64,000 nucleotides of DNA from Pseudorhodoplanes sinuspersici. Its GTDB lineage: Bacteria; Pseudomonadota; Alphaproteobacteria; Rhizobiales; Xanthobacteraceae. Positions 8,274 to 16,381 of the stretch are shown piece after piece (position 1 is the first letter of the stretch; the number at the start of each line of letters is the position of its first letter). The DNA lies in the NCBI RefSeq assembly GCF_002119765.1, contig NZ_CP021112.1, forward strand, positions 986,501 through 1,050,500. Direction: 5' to 3'. Both the position numbers and the translations under genes were made by a program. The notes below the pieces were generated by a model. The model did no database searches and had not been told where the DNA came from. It saw nothing but the letters and a program-made list of their open reading frames with translations.

Positions 8274-9866
8274 TTAGCTTGGCAGTTTCGCTGCGAAGGC
8301 GGAATCCTTCAAGCAGAGCCTGCCACGCGGGTCCTGCCAAAGTTTCTGTTGCTCATGCAGGAGTCCGATCGCCCTCGCCACCGAGTTGAACTCGAACCCG
8401 GAAAAACGCTCCGCAATGTCCGTGAAATAGAGAGGCGTTTGCGCCAGCACATCTGCAATTTTTCCAGCGAGTTCCGGAAGAATTTTTAACGATGCGGCTT
8501 CTCCGCTCGCATCCCCCTTGCCGGCCATATAATCAGCGATTTTGGCCGTGTCCGCGTAAGCGTAAGTGATTCTCTCAAAGCGTTCCTTCGGAATTCCTTC
8601 GGAGATCGTCGCGTCGATGCCAACCTTGGCTGTCGTCGGAATAACACCGGACGGTGTCGGGGGAAGGCTTGGATCGAGCGGCTTCGCGCGTGCATTGTTG
8701 ACGATCATAATGTCGCGGTCGCCCTGCACGCGCGTAGCAATGGCCCATTCGACCTCGACAGGATTGTAGACATCGATGTCGTCGTCGACGACAACGATAT
8801 GCTTGAGATCCATGACCGAAAGCGCCGCAAGCAGCGCATTTTTTCCCTCTCCGGCCTGTTTGCGGATCGAAATCACCGCGTGCCAGAATGTGACGCCGCC
8901 CATCGTCACATTGATGTCCTTGACGCTAATGCCGGCCGTACGAAGCGCCTGCCGGATCGCGGCGTAACGCGTCGGAGCCATCATCCACGTATTCTCCCAC
9001 GGCATGTGGAGGGCGTAATAAACAGCATCCTTGCGCATGGTGACGGCCTTCACGCGGACCAGCGGATTCCAGTGCAATCCGCCCATGAGCCAGGTGAATT
9101 CGCCAAAGCGGCCTTCGGGATAGGTCCAGCCGGTTGGCAAAACTTCGGCTTCCAGTACGATTTCAGCATCGGCGATATACGGCACATCGACCGTCTTACA
9201 GGGCGCAAGCCTGACCGGTTCGCCGCGCATGCCGCCGGCGATACCCATTTCATCGACGCCAAGCGGCGCTTTGTAACCAGCCCCAATCAACTCAATCGGA
9301 TGAGTACCGATGCTGATCGAGATCGGTAGCGGCCGCTTGGCTTCGAACGCCCTTTGAACAAACAGTCTCATGTTATTTGGCGTCACGATATCGATGCCGG
9401 TTAAGTTTCGCTCTTTAACCATAAAGCGATAGATGCCCGTATTGACGCCAAGTTCCGGATCTCGCGCGACCACAACACCAGCTGTAATCATCGGGCCGCC
9501 GTCGTAGATCGATGACATGGGGATCGGCAGTTTGTAGAGATCGACCTCGTCACCTTCCATGATGACCTCGTGAGATACCGAGGACTCAACGCGTGTCGGC
9601 GGAATCGGATTGGCCAGCCCGCTCGCAAGCCTTTTTTCGATTTCGGAAAAGTCGGTGCAGCCCATTCCCATGGTCGCGCGCTCGCGCGTCCGGATCACCC
9701 CGGATACAATAGGAATTTTGTACCCAATCACATTATGAAAGAAGATTGCTTTGTCCGACTGATCGACGAGAGTCGCGATGTGACGGATATCAATGGGCTG
9801 ATGAAGGTCGACAAGTTCTCCGTGCTGGCGCAGCCGATCCAGAAACTGGCGAAAATTCTCGTCCAC
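8274..9866 (-). CDS. UbiD-family prenylated-FMN decarboxylase
   Basis: A 530-residue member of the UbiD/Fdc family, which uses prenylated FMN to remove or add carboxylate on aromatic or alpha,beta-unsaturated acids. The catalytic Arg-Glu-Glu set is visible: Arg147 in NTGIYRFMV, and Glu251 and Glu256 in PEGRFGEF. The start is GTG behind a G-rich ribosome site. The cofactor-making UbiX flavin prenyltransferase is not in the window and must be elsewhere. It heads the minus-strand arm and is divergent from the second gntR across a 220-base regulatory region. A catabolic, not ubiquinone, role is likely from the context. Confidence 0.9.
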   Translation of the reverse strand: MDENFRQFLDRLRQHGELVDLHQPIDIRHIATLVDQSDKAIFFHNVIGYKIPIVSGVIRTRERATMGMGCTDFSEIEKRLASGLANPIPPTRVESSVSHEVIMEGDEVDLYKLPIPMSSIYDGGPMITAGVVVARDPELGVNTGIYRFMVKERNLTGIDIVTPNNMRLFVQRAFEAKRPLPISISIGTHPIELIGAGYKAPLGVDEMGIAGGMRGEPVRLAPCKTVDVPYIADAEIVLEAEVLPTGWTYPEGRFGEFTWLMGGLHWNPLVRVKAVTMRKDAVYYALHMPWENTWMMAPTRYAAIRQALRTAGISVKDINVTMGGVTFWHAVISIRKQAGEGKNALLAALSVMDLKHIVVVDDDIDVYNPVEVEWAIATRVQGDRDIMIVNNARAKPLDPSLPPTPSGVIPTTAKVGIDATISEGIPKERFERITYAYADTAKIADYMAGKGDASGEAASLKILPELAGKIADVLAQTPLYFTDIAERFSGFEFNSVARAIGLLHEQQKLWQDPRGRLCLKDSAFAAKLPS

Positions 9867-9953
9867 CGAAATCCCCCTCTATTCCGAGACTCATTCCCGT
9901 CTTGACCAAAGGTCACGCAGCCAAATCGTTGACCAAATTGTAGCCAGATAATC

Positions 9954-9966
9954 GTGAGATGCTCAC
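9954..9966. promoter_or_regulatory. Candidate GntR operator, site 2 (inverted repeat)
   Basis: GTGAG-ATG-CTCAC is a perfect 5-3-5 inverted repeat in the ubiD/gntR divergent region, about 90 bases upstream of ubiD. On the minus strand it reads GTGAGCATC, the core of sites 1 and 3. Its position suits control of ubiD and the second gntR. Confidence 0.4.
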
Positions 9967-10072
9967 AAATTGTAGGCATTGATCAGCATGTAATTGTTAT
10001 ACCATTGTAAAATAATGTGAAACTGAAAAGTACCGACTAAAAATGGCGTGTTGAGAACTCCAAAATTCATCT

Positions 10073-10085
10073 GTAGGCTGCTCAC
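10073..10085 (-). promoter_or_regulatory. Candidate GntR operator, site 3
   Basis: On the minus strand this is GTGAGCAGCCTAC, nearly identical to site 1. It touches the first possible ATG (10088) of the second gntR. This is one reason to place that gene's start at 10106, where GGAG sits at good spacing. Confidence 0.4.
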
Positions 10086-10105
10086 AGATGGATGTGGAGC
10101 ATTCA

Positions 10106-10885
10106 ATGTCGGAGAACGCGAGATACTTGGGTATCCCGGCGACAGGTCGCATTGTTGAAGTTTCCAATTCAACCCTGAAGGGCAATCACGCCTACGACAT
10201 TCTGCGCCAGGAGATCGTTTCCTGCCGGTTGCTGCCGGGCGCCCGCTTCACCGAAGCCGAATTGATGGAGCGCCTGGAACTGGGAAAGGCCAGTTGCCGG
10301 ATCGCGCTGCAGCGTCTGATCCAGGATGGCTTCGTCTCCTCCATGCCGCGTCACGGCTACCGGGTCACGCCGGTGACGATGAAGGACGTGGACGAGGTAT
10401 TCTCACTGCGCCGTCATCTTGAGCCCCTCTCGGCGCGGCTCGCGGTGGGCCGGGTCAATCGCGGCCAGTTGGAGCGCCTTGAGCATGCCTGCCGGGTGCG
10501 GGTGCCGGTGGAGCCGGGTAACCAGCTTGATTTCTTCCTTGAGGCCAATCGCAGTTTCCACATGGCCATTGCCGTCGCCGGGGGCAACCAGCGTCTGTGC
10601 CGGACTCTCTCAGGCCTGCTTGACGAGATGACCCGCCTCGTAGCGCTCGGCTTCGGCGTGCAGGGCGTTCGACCCAACATCGAAAACGACCATACCCATC
10701 TGATCGAGCATTTGGTGGCGGGGGACGCCGATGCGGCCGAGCGCGTCGCGCGCCGGCATGTGGAGACCTTCTGGGAAATGACGATGGAGAAGGTCATTTC
10801 AAGCCTCAAAGATTCAGACGCTCTCGTCCCGGTCAGTCACGCAGAACAGATGAAGGGGGCGGGAATTGAGCGTCGTCAAGGTTGA
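10106..10885 (+). CDS. GntR-family regulator, FCD domain (paralogue 2)
   Basis: A 259-residue regulator with an N-terminal winged helix (AYDILRQEIVSCRLLPGA, LGKASCRIALQRLIQDGF) and an FCD domain (FHMAIAVAGGNQRL, DHTHLIEHLVAGDADAAE). An upstream ATG at 10088 lacks a ribosome site and abuts a putative operator, so MSENARY at 10106 is preferred. It closely resembles the GntR at 7261-8001 across its length. Its 3' end overlaps the ABC ATPase start by 20 bases, so it is the first gene of the importer operon and probably controls it. Confidence 0.9.
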   Translation: MSENARYLGIPATGRIVEVSNSTLKGNHAYDILRQEIVSCRLLPGARFTEAELMERLELGKASCRIALQRLIQDGFVSSMPRHGYRVTPVTMKDVDEVFSLRRHLEPLSARLAVGRVNRGQLERLEHACRVRVPVEPGNQLDFFLEANRSFHMAIAVAGGNQRLCRTLSGLLDEMTRLVALGFGVQGVRPNIENDHTHLIEHLVAGDADAAERVARRHVETFWEMTMEKVISSLKDSDALVPVSHAEQMKGAGIERRQG

Positions 10886-11612
10886 TCGGGTCAGCAAGAG
10901 TTTCATGCGCCGCGATGGCGTACAGCTGGAAGTTCTGCGGGATATCGAACTGGACGTACCTGAGCGCAGCATTGTTGCTTTGGTGGGCGCGTCGGGTTGC
11001 GGCAAGAGCACATTGTTGAACATCGTCGCCGGACTGCTTCAGCCCGACTGCGGGACAATCTACCTCAACAATATACGCTCCTGTGAATTCCACGATTGGC
11101 GCTCCATGACCTACATGTTCCAGGAAGACCGATTGTTTCCCTGGCGCACCGCTGCGCAGAATGTGGCCCTTGGCCTTGAGGCGGCCGGTGTGCCGCGCGC
11201 CGAGCGGCACCAGCGGGTTAGCAAGACGTTGGACCTCGTGGGGCTGTCACAATTTGCCGATGTCTATCCGCACGAATTGTCGGGCGGCATGCGAAGCCGG
11301 GTGGCGCTCGGGCGTTCGCTCGTCACCGAGCCCTCCATACTCTTGATGGACGAACCGTTTTCTAAACTCGACCCCTCCATCCGCGCTCAGATGCATGATG
11401 AGGTGCTACGGATCGCAGCGTTGAAAAAGATGAGCATTGTCTTCGTTACTCACGATGTGGAGGAGGCCGTGGTGCTCGCCAGCAAGGTCGTGGTGCTCCT
11501 GCCGCGTCCTGGCCGCGTGCGTGAGAACGTTCTCATCGATCTTCCTTATCCGCGTAATCCGGTGGCGCCGGAAGTGGTGGAGCAGGTGCGCCGTTTGCGC
11601 CTGAAGCTGTGA
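10866..11612 (+). CDS. ABC importer ATPase (SsuB/TauB type)
   Basis: A 248-residue ATP-binding subunit. Walker A is GASGCGKST at residues 41-49, the Q-loop is in MFQEDRLFPW, the signature is LSGGM at 138-142, Walker B is SILLMDEPF near 157-165, and the switch histidine is in FVTHDVEEA. This Q-loop and length are typical of sulfonate/nitrate/taurine-type importers. The start is TTG, overlapping the end of gntR and following a G-rich stretch. It pairs with the permease and TTG-started binding protein downstream. Confidence 0.92.
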   Translation: MSVVKVDRVSKSFMRRDGVQLEVLRDIELDVPERSIVALVGASGCGKSTLLNIVAGLLQPDCGTIYLNNIRSCEFHDWRSMTYMFQEDRLFPWRTAAQNVALGLEAAGVPRAERHQRVSKTLDLVGLSQFADVYPHELSGGMRSRVALGRSLVTEPSILLMDEPFSKLDPSIRAQMHDEVLRIAALKKMSIVFVTHDVEEAVVLASKVVVLLPRPGRVRENVLIDLPYPRNPVAPEVVEQVRRLRLKL

Positions 11613-12445
11613 TGAATTTTCGAGCCCTGCCCTTTCCCTTTTCTTCAATAAAGTTACCGATGCGCATTCAGGCCACACGGGAGCAGCGACTGCGCCTCGT
11701 CTTTCTCAGGCTTGCGCTCCTCGGGCTTCTGCTGTTCGGGTGGCAGATCGCTTCGCTGGGCACACCGGCCTTCATCCTGCCGAGCCCGTCGCGGGTTTGG
11801 AAGACTTGGCAGGAACTTGTCGCCAGACCCGAATTCTGGGGTGATTTCGGGATTACATTCTACCGCATCTTCATGGGTTTCGCGTTTGCGGCGGTGATCG
11901 GCACGGTTCTGGGTCTGCTGCTCGGAGCGAGCCGGACATTGGGTGAGTTCTTTGAGCCTGTCCTGACCATCATCAACACGGTCTCTTCTTCCATCTGGGC
12001 CATTTTTGCGCTGATCTGGTTCGGCCTGTCCAACTGGAGCACCATCTTCGTGGTGTTCATGACGGCGATGCCCCTGATCCTGACCAATGTCTGGCAGGGA
12101 ACGCAGACCGTGAACGCGGAATTCATCGAGCTCGCGCGCACCTTCCGCATGTCGCGTCTGCAAATGCTAACCAAGATTTACCTGCCGACAATTCTGCCCC
12201 TTTTCTTCGCGGGCGCGCGTCTGGCTTTCGGCTTCGGAGCCCGGGTCAGCATCGTTGCGGAAACATTGGGGGCAAGTAGCGGTATCGGATATCGCCTGCG
12301 TCAGGCCGCCGACCTTGTTCAGACCGACCAAGTGTTCGCATGGACACTGACCTTGGTCGCACTGATGATAATTTTAGAAGGGTTTGTCTTGAAGCCGGTA
12401 GAACAGCATTTGTTTGCATGGAAGAAGCGTCCAGAGACTCAATAA
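11612..12445 (+). CDS. ABC importer permease (SsuC/TauC type)
   Basis: Inner-membrane permease of about 277 residues from the binding-protein-dependent transport family. The ATG overlaps the ATPase stop (TGATG). The first membrane helix is LALLGLLLFGWQIASLG, several more follow, and the coupling (EAA) loop is seen in ARTFRMSRLQMLTKIYLPTI, which docks on the ATPase. The C-terminus is charged and short. The family imports small sulfonates, nitrate, thiamine precursors or aromatic acids; the ligand cannot be assigned. Confidence 0.92.
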   Translation: MNFRALPFPFSSIKLPMRIQATREQRLRLVFLRLALLGLLLFGWQIASLGTPAFILPSPSRVWKTWQELVARPEFWGDFGITFYRIFMGFAFAAVIGTVLGLLLGASRTLGEFFEPVLTIINTVSSSIWAIFALIWFGLSNWSTIFVVFMTAMPLILTNVWQGTQTVNAEFIELARTFRMSRLQMLTKIYLPTILPLFFAGARLAFGFGARVSIVAETLGASSGIGYRLRQAADLVQTDQVFAWTLTLVALMIILEGFVLKPVEQHLFAWKKRPETQ

Positions 12446-12487
12446 CGATCATTCAAGCTTCATGAAAACACGAACTCGGAGAATCCC

Positions 12488-13468
12488 TTGAAACATCTCT
12501 CGATTGCCGCGGTCGCCCTCGCCATCGTCACCGGTCTGGCCGGTCACGCCGAAGCACAGAAGGTACGCATCGGCTACTGGAGCTCGGGTGTCAGCCTTGG
12601 CTTCGGCTCGGTCCTGCAGGCTGGAAAATTTATGGAGAAACGCGGGCTTGAGGTGGAGTACATCACCTTTCCCGACGTGAACGCCCCCACCAAAGCCATA
12701 GCGGCCGGCGCCATTGATTTCGCCATCGGCGCGAGCGCGGGCGGCTCCATGAGCGTCGTCGCGGACGGCCTGCCGATGAGCATCATCCTGGCCACCCAGG
12801 TGGCGCAGCTCGATTTCGTGGTGCTGGAAGATTCGCCCATCAAGACGATGGAAGAGCTCAAGGGTAAGAAGATCGGCATGTCTCCCGCGGGAAGTGCAAC
12901 GGCCGCCATTACCGCCGCTATTCTTGACAAGAACTATGGTTTCGCGGCGTCCGACTACCAGGCGGTCCCGGGCAACGATTCGCGCGTTGCCCAGTTTCTT
13001 GTGCAGAAGGATATCGATGTGGCGGCGCTACGCGGCGTTTCCTTGGCGCTCCTACCGGAGCTGAAACTGCACAAGCTGAGCTCCTTCAGCAAGGAATGGG
13101 CGAAGATCACGGGCAAGAATGCTCCGCCCGTGCTCGCGCTCGGCCTCATCCGCAATGACTGGCTGAAGGCGCATCCGGAGGGCGCGGCCAAGATCGTGGC
13201 CGCCATGCGCGATGCCTATGAGTTCGGCAAGAAAGACAAGGCGGCGGTGGCCAAGGCTCTTGTGGCGAGTGCCCATCTAAAGGAAACCGACGCCAAGGCT
13301 TATGCCGCGCTGTGGGACGACATCTATACGGTCGACATGAGCCCCGATGCCATCGCCTCCCTCAAGGCCCAGTTCGAGATCTTCAAGAGCGTCGGCGCGG
13401 TGAAGGGAGAACTTCCTGCGGGCGGCATGAATCCCACCCCCTTCGAGCAGTCGAAGGCCATCAAGTAA
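12488..13468 (+). CDS. ABC importer substrate-binding protein (NMT1/SsuA-like)
   Basis: A 326-residue periplasmic binding protein that starts with TTG behind GGAGA. The signal peptide is KHLSIAAVALAIVTGLAGHAEA, cut near residue 23. The mature protein begins with KVRIGYWSSGVSLGFGSV and has the family's KGKKIGMSPAGSATAA loop (residues 120-140), like NMT1/SsuA-type proteins. It delivers a small ligand to the adjacent permease. The hydrophobic start of the ligand cleft is compatible with an aromatic carboxylate, but this is a guess. Confidence 0.9.
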   Translation: MKHLSIAAVALAIVTGLAGHAEAQKVRIGYWSSGVSLGFGSVLQAGKFMEKRGLEVEYITFPDVNAPTKAIAAGAIDFAIGASAGGSMSVVADGLPMSIILATQVAQLDFVVLEDSPIKTMEELKGKKIGMSPAGSATAAITAAILDKNYGFAASDYQAVPGNDSRVAQFLVQKDIDVAALRGVSLALLPELKLHKLSSFSKEWAKITGKNAPPVLALGLIRNDWLKAHPEGAAKIVAAMRDAYEFGKKDKAAVAKALVASAHLKETDAKAYAALWDDIYTVDMSPDAIASLKAQFEIFKSVGAVKGELPAGGMNPTPFEQSKAIK

Positions 13469-13524
13469 ACGTCAGGTATCAAGCCAGGCGAAAGCGTACT
13501 AACCCAGCAAAGAGAGAAGATCGC

Positions 13525-14541
13525 ATGCCCGCGACGATGAAGGCCCTGTTGCTCAAGCAGCATGGCGATGTGAGCGACCTGTCCGTGGTCAATGACTACC
13601 CCGTCCCGATTGCGGGGCCGGGCCAGGTGGTGATCAAGGTTGGCGCCTCCTCATTCAACTATCATGATGTCTTCACCGTGAAGGGCATGCCGGGCATCAA
13701 GGTGCCGCTGCCGGTGATCATCGGTCTCGATATGGCCGGCGAGATCACCGAACTGGGCGAGGGAATTACAGACTGGAAGATCGGGGACCGGGTGCTCGTC
13801 AATCCCCTCAATCCCGCCAAGGGATTGATGGGAGAAATGATGGACGGCGGGATGGCGCAATATTGCGTCGTCACCGTTGGCCAATTGATCCGGATGCCGC
13901 CGGACGTCAGCTTCGTCGACGCGGCTTCTCTTCCGGTGGCCTACGGCACTGCGCACCGGATGCTCGTCACCCACAACACCATCAAGGCGGGGGACAAGGT
14001 GCTGATTCTGGGCGCCTCCGGTGGCGTCGGCACCGGCTGCGTGATGCTGGCCAAGGAGATGGGTTGTGAGGTGATCGCCTGCGCCGGATCCGAGGACAAG
14101 ATGACGCGCCTGAAGGAACTGGGAGCAGACCATGTGGTGAATTACCGGGAAACCGATTTCTCCAAATGGGCCGTCGAGAAGTATGGCAAGCCCCAGCGCC
14201 GGACCTATGAGGGCGGTGTGGATGTGGTCATCAACTTCACCGGTGGCGACACCTGGGTGCCCTCGCTTCGGTGCGTGAAGCGCGGAGGGACGATCTTGGT
14301 CTGCGGCGCGACGGCCGGCCATGATCCCAAGGAAGACCTGCGCTACATCTGGAGCTTCGAGCTGAAGATTATCGGCTCGAACAGCTTCTACCACGAGAAC
14401 CTGGCCGCCCTCATGGACATGATTCAGGACGGCCGCCTGAAGCCCGTGGTGGACAAGGTCTTGCCCCTTGAAGAAGCGGCGGAAGGCCTGCGCATGATCC
14501 GTGACCGCGAGGTCATGGGCAAGATCGTCGTCACTCCCTGA
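13525..14541 (+). CDS. MDR zinc-independent quinone-oxidoreductase-like dehydrogenase
   Basis: A 338-residue medium-chain dehydrogenase/reductase. The GroES-like N-domain (PGQVVIKVGASSFNYHDV) is followed by a Rossmann domain with GASGGVGTG near residues 172-180. The usual structural zinc cysteine cluster is absent, as in quinone oxidoreductases and enoyl reductases. The frame is open further upstream, but ATG 13525 follows AGAGAGAAG and starts at the family N-terminus. It is last in the gntR-ABC operon. A second, decayed copy of its 3' end lies at 7112-7257 on the other arm. Confidence 0.9.
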   Translation: MPATMKALLLKQHGDVSDLSVVNDYPVPIAGPGQVVIKVGASSFNYHDVFTVKGMPGIKVPLPVIIGLDMAGEITELGEGITDWKIGDRVLVNPLNPAKGLMGEMMDGGMAQYCVVTVGQLIRMPPDVSFVDAASLPVAYGTAHRMLVTHNTIKAGDKVLILGASGGVGTGCVMLAKEMGCEVIACAGSEDKMTRLKELGADHVVNYRETDFSKWAVEKYGKPQRRTYEGGVDVVINFTGGDTWVPSLRCVKRGGTILVCGATAGHDPKEDLRYIWSFELKIIGSNSFYHENLAALMDMIQDGRLKPVVDKVLPLEEAAEGLRMIRDREVMGKIVVTP

Positions 14542-14592
14542 GAGCCAGCAACATCATATCCGAAACTTCGACTAACATATGCAGAGACTGCG

Positions 14593-14647
14593 TGGTGGAG
14601 GTTCGAGGATTCGAAACCGCCGCTCTATCCGGCGGAGCTACAGGACC
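14593..14647 (-). pseudogene. tRNA-like remnant lacking an anticodon arm
   Basis: On the minus strand this reads like a tRNA with the middle removed: TGTAGCTC, a D-loop ending GGATAGAGC, then TTTCGAATCC and a terminal TCCACCA. It is about 55 bases long, against a normal 75-77, and the acceptor halves pair poorly. It is probably a decayed tRNA or integration scar. Chance similarity is not excluded. Confidence 0.3.
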
Positions 14648-14739
14648 GCTCCGGATGATGTATCGCATCCGGGCGGACTGTGCCTACTGGGGATGTTTCG
14701 AGAACCGGCGACCCGCCCGATAGCGGTTATGGACACCGC

Positions 14740-14787
14740 GCCAGCCCACGCCTCAAAAGCGCGCTGATGCCCATGGTGAGTCCGTGC
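14740..14787 (-). pseudogene. 3'-end scrap of the 42.4-kb outer-membrane protein gene
   Basis: About 42 of 50 aligned positions match the end and downstream flank of the gene at 42389-43324, with a 2-base deletion. The minus-strand peptide HGLTMGISAL mirrors HGPIMGISARF at the end of that protein. Only about 11 codons remain. Confidence 0.5.
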
Positions 14788-14876
14788 GCCTTTCTGAACG
14801 GGTCACCCTTCTTACTTCACGCTTGAACGACGCGCGGAGGTTTACGCTCGGTACGCACACACTTGATTCGATAAAG

Positions 14877-14904
14877 CTGCGCGGCTGACGTATCGACCGC
14901 GCAG
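14877..14904. terminator. Perfect 8-bp stem between convergent genes
   Basis: CTGCGCGG, a 12-base loop, then CCGCGCAG form a perfect stem. TCTGTTTT follows on the plus strand and CTTTAT on the minus strand. It lies between the importer operon and the oppositely oriented lipoprotein gene and could end both transcripts. Confidence 0.5.
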
Positions 14905-14913
14905 TCTGTTTTC

Positions 14914-15768
14914 CTAGGGCCTTGCCATCTTCTTAGGCCCTTGATCAGTCCATTCAGGCGGCAAGCCCAACTTGTTGCCGACCACACCCATCAGACCCGG
15001 ATAACGGCCGTAGTTTTCACATGCCGCGTGTTTCGGCGCGAGCCCCATGGTCGAGTTGATCCTTTGCAAGGTCGGGAAGTTGGGACCACTGGTGTTATTG
15101 AATGGAGACTCGGCCTTCACGAGCAAATACCCAAAATCCTCTCCGAACGCTTTCGCCAAATCATACGCATCACTGGCCTTGGATGCCTTCGGCGAACTGA
15201 ACAACACGGTCGCACCCCGCGCCCAAAGCATTGCAGCTTGTTGCTGGCCGCGAGGGTCAACGGCTTCCGCTTCAATGGAGAGATCTCCCAAGCCAATCGG
15301 AATCCGAGGGATCGGAATCGGAACCGAAGTTCCCCAGTCGATGAAACTTGCGCCGAGTGAGGCCGCAGCAGAAACACCAGCCGCAAGCTCATCCGTAGGC
15401 GCTGCCTTTGTTATCGAGGCGCGCACGGACAAATCTGCGGGAGCATCCGGGGGAACAACGACAAAGCGGTCGCTGAGATTCACGCACAGAGCCCGGTTGA
15501 CCGCATTCGCGACTAAAGCACGCTGCTGATCTGACAACGTCGGAGCGACGGAAGGCATAAATGCCGTCGACAAGATATTGATCGTTTTGGCCGCCAGCAC
15601 CTGCTCTTTCTTCACAAGGATGCGCGACTTCGTAATCTTGCCATCCGAGTTAGCCATTCCATCATATGATGACAGGCTGGAACCCCTCACAAGAGGCACA
15701 GTCGCACAGCCGGGCAGAAGGAGGATCGCCAGTGTCGCGAGGAATAAGGGCTTACGACGCGTGCACAT
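14914..15768 (-). CDS. DUF3313-like outer-membrane lipoprotein
   Basis: A 284-residue predicted lipoprotein. The start at 15768 (MCTRRKPLFLATLAILL) is chosen because a lipobox LLPGC follows directly, with the lipidated cysteine near residue 21. The mature part SLSSYDGMANSDGKITKSRI and the alternating LVKAES / VEAEAVDPRGQQ pattern resemble DUF3313 proteins. No catalytic motif is visible. A paired operator-like element (16055-16103) lies upstream and recurs before the two-component system at 17787, hinting that the lipoprotein is one of its targets. Confidence 0.7.
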   Translation of the reverse strand: MCTRRKPLFLATLAILLLPGCATVPLVRGSSLSSYDGMANSDGKITKSRILVKKEQVLAAKTINILSTAFMPSVAPTLSDQQRALVANAVNRALCVNLSDRFVVVPPDAPADLSVRASITKAAPTDELAAGVSAAASLGASFIDWGTSVPIPIPRIPIGLGDLSIEAEAVDPRGQQQAAMLWARGATVLFSSPKASKASDAYDLAKAFGEDFGYLLVKAESPFNNTSGPNFPTLQRINSTMGLAPKHAACENYGRYPGLMGVVGNKLGLPPEWTDQGPKKMARP

Positions 15769-16054
15769 TGGCTGCCCCCGGCATGCCTTGACTTGCACAC
15801 GATGAACACGCCCCTTTTTGGAGCATATCCGACGGCGAAAGCCGCCACCGGACACCGATCAATCTGAGAGCATTGTGATACTTGACCCGTCTTTGTCGCT
15901 TGTAGAAGCGAACCGTCTCGCAGGCCACAGACTGGTTGTGATTACCAAGGCTGCGCACTGAATCCCCCTGAATGTTAACGCTGCACTATCCATAGGGGGC
16001 TCTCGTGACTCATATTCCGGCGAGTGATGTCGAACTGTTTCTCCACCACCGATT

Positions 16055-16103
16055 TTTGTGTCGAAAGATGTCCGGCTGGATAGAAAACAGCCTTTGTCAC
16101 AAA
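16055..16103. promoter_or_regulatory. Paired operator-like element, copy A
   Basis: TTTGTGTCGAAA at 16055-16066 and palindrome TTTGTCACAAA at 16093-16103 lie 38 bases apart, start to start. The same pair, 39 bases apart, precedes the response regulator at 17671-17720. Flanking bases are also alike (TGTC-AACTGT about 27 bases before). The two motifs form an inverted repeat. The surrounding 15769-16381 has no supported gene. Confidence 0.5.
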
Positions 16104-16381
16104 AATTGCTATCCAAATCGCTTCGAGGTGAATTCAGCGTCGTTTGGAGATCTTGTCAGGACAATCCGCTCGCGAAGAAACGCGTTCAGTCGCTTCGTTG
16201 ACGTTCTTGTCAGCCGGCTGCAGCGGCGCGCTGTCGAACTAGCCGCGCTCCAACACGTCCCAACGGCGCAACACGCTGCGCTATGCAATTTTGCGCGCGC
16301 TGCTGGAGGCGGCGCACCCATTTTCCCACACTCATTCGCCATGCTCCCATCGGGTCGAACACAGCCTTTCAGTTGACGTGG

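Larger units (their letters stand above)
14542..14913. other. Gene-free stretch with remnants and hairpins
   Basis: There is no supportable gene between the dehydrogenase and the lipoprotein. It holds the tRNA-like remnant, the outer-membrane scrap, an inverted repeat around 14652-14671 (CGGATG/CATCCG) and a terminator-like hairpin at 14877-14904. Confidence 0.6.

Noticed and set aside
12488-12560. Possibility that the importer is specific for sulfonates
   Set aside because: The families overlap in sequence with nitrate, thiamine-precursor and aromatic-acid importers, and no sulfonate-specific residue could be read.
16005-16376. 123-codon plus-strand frame
   Set aside because: It runs through the paired operator; no ribosome site, domain or signal.
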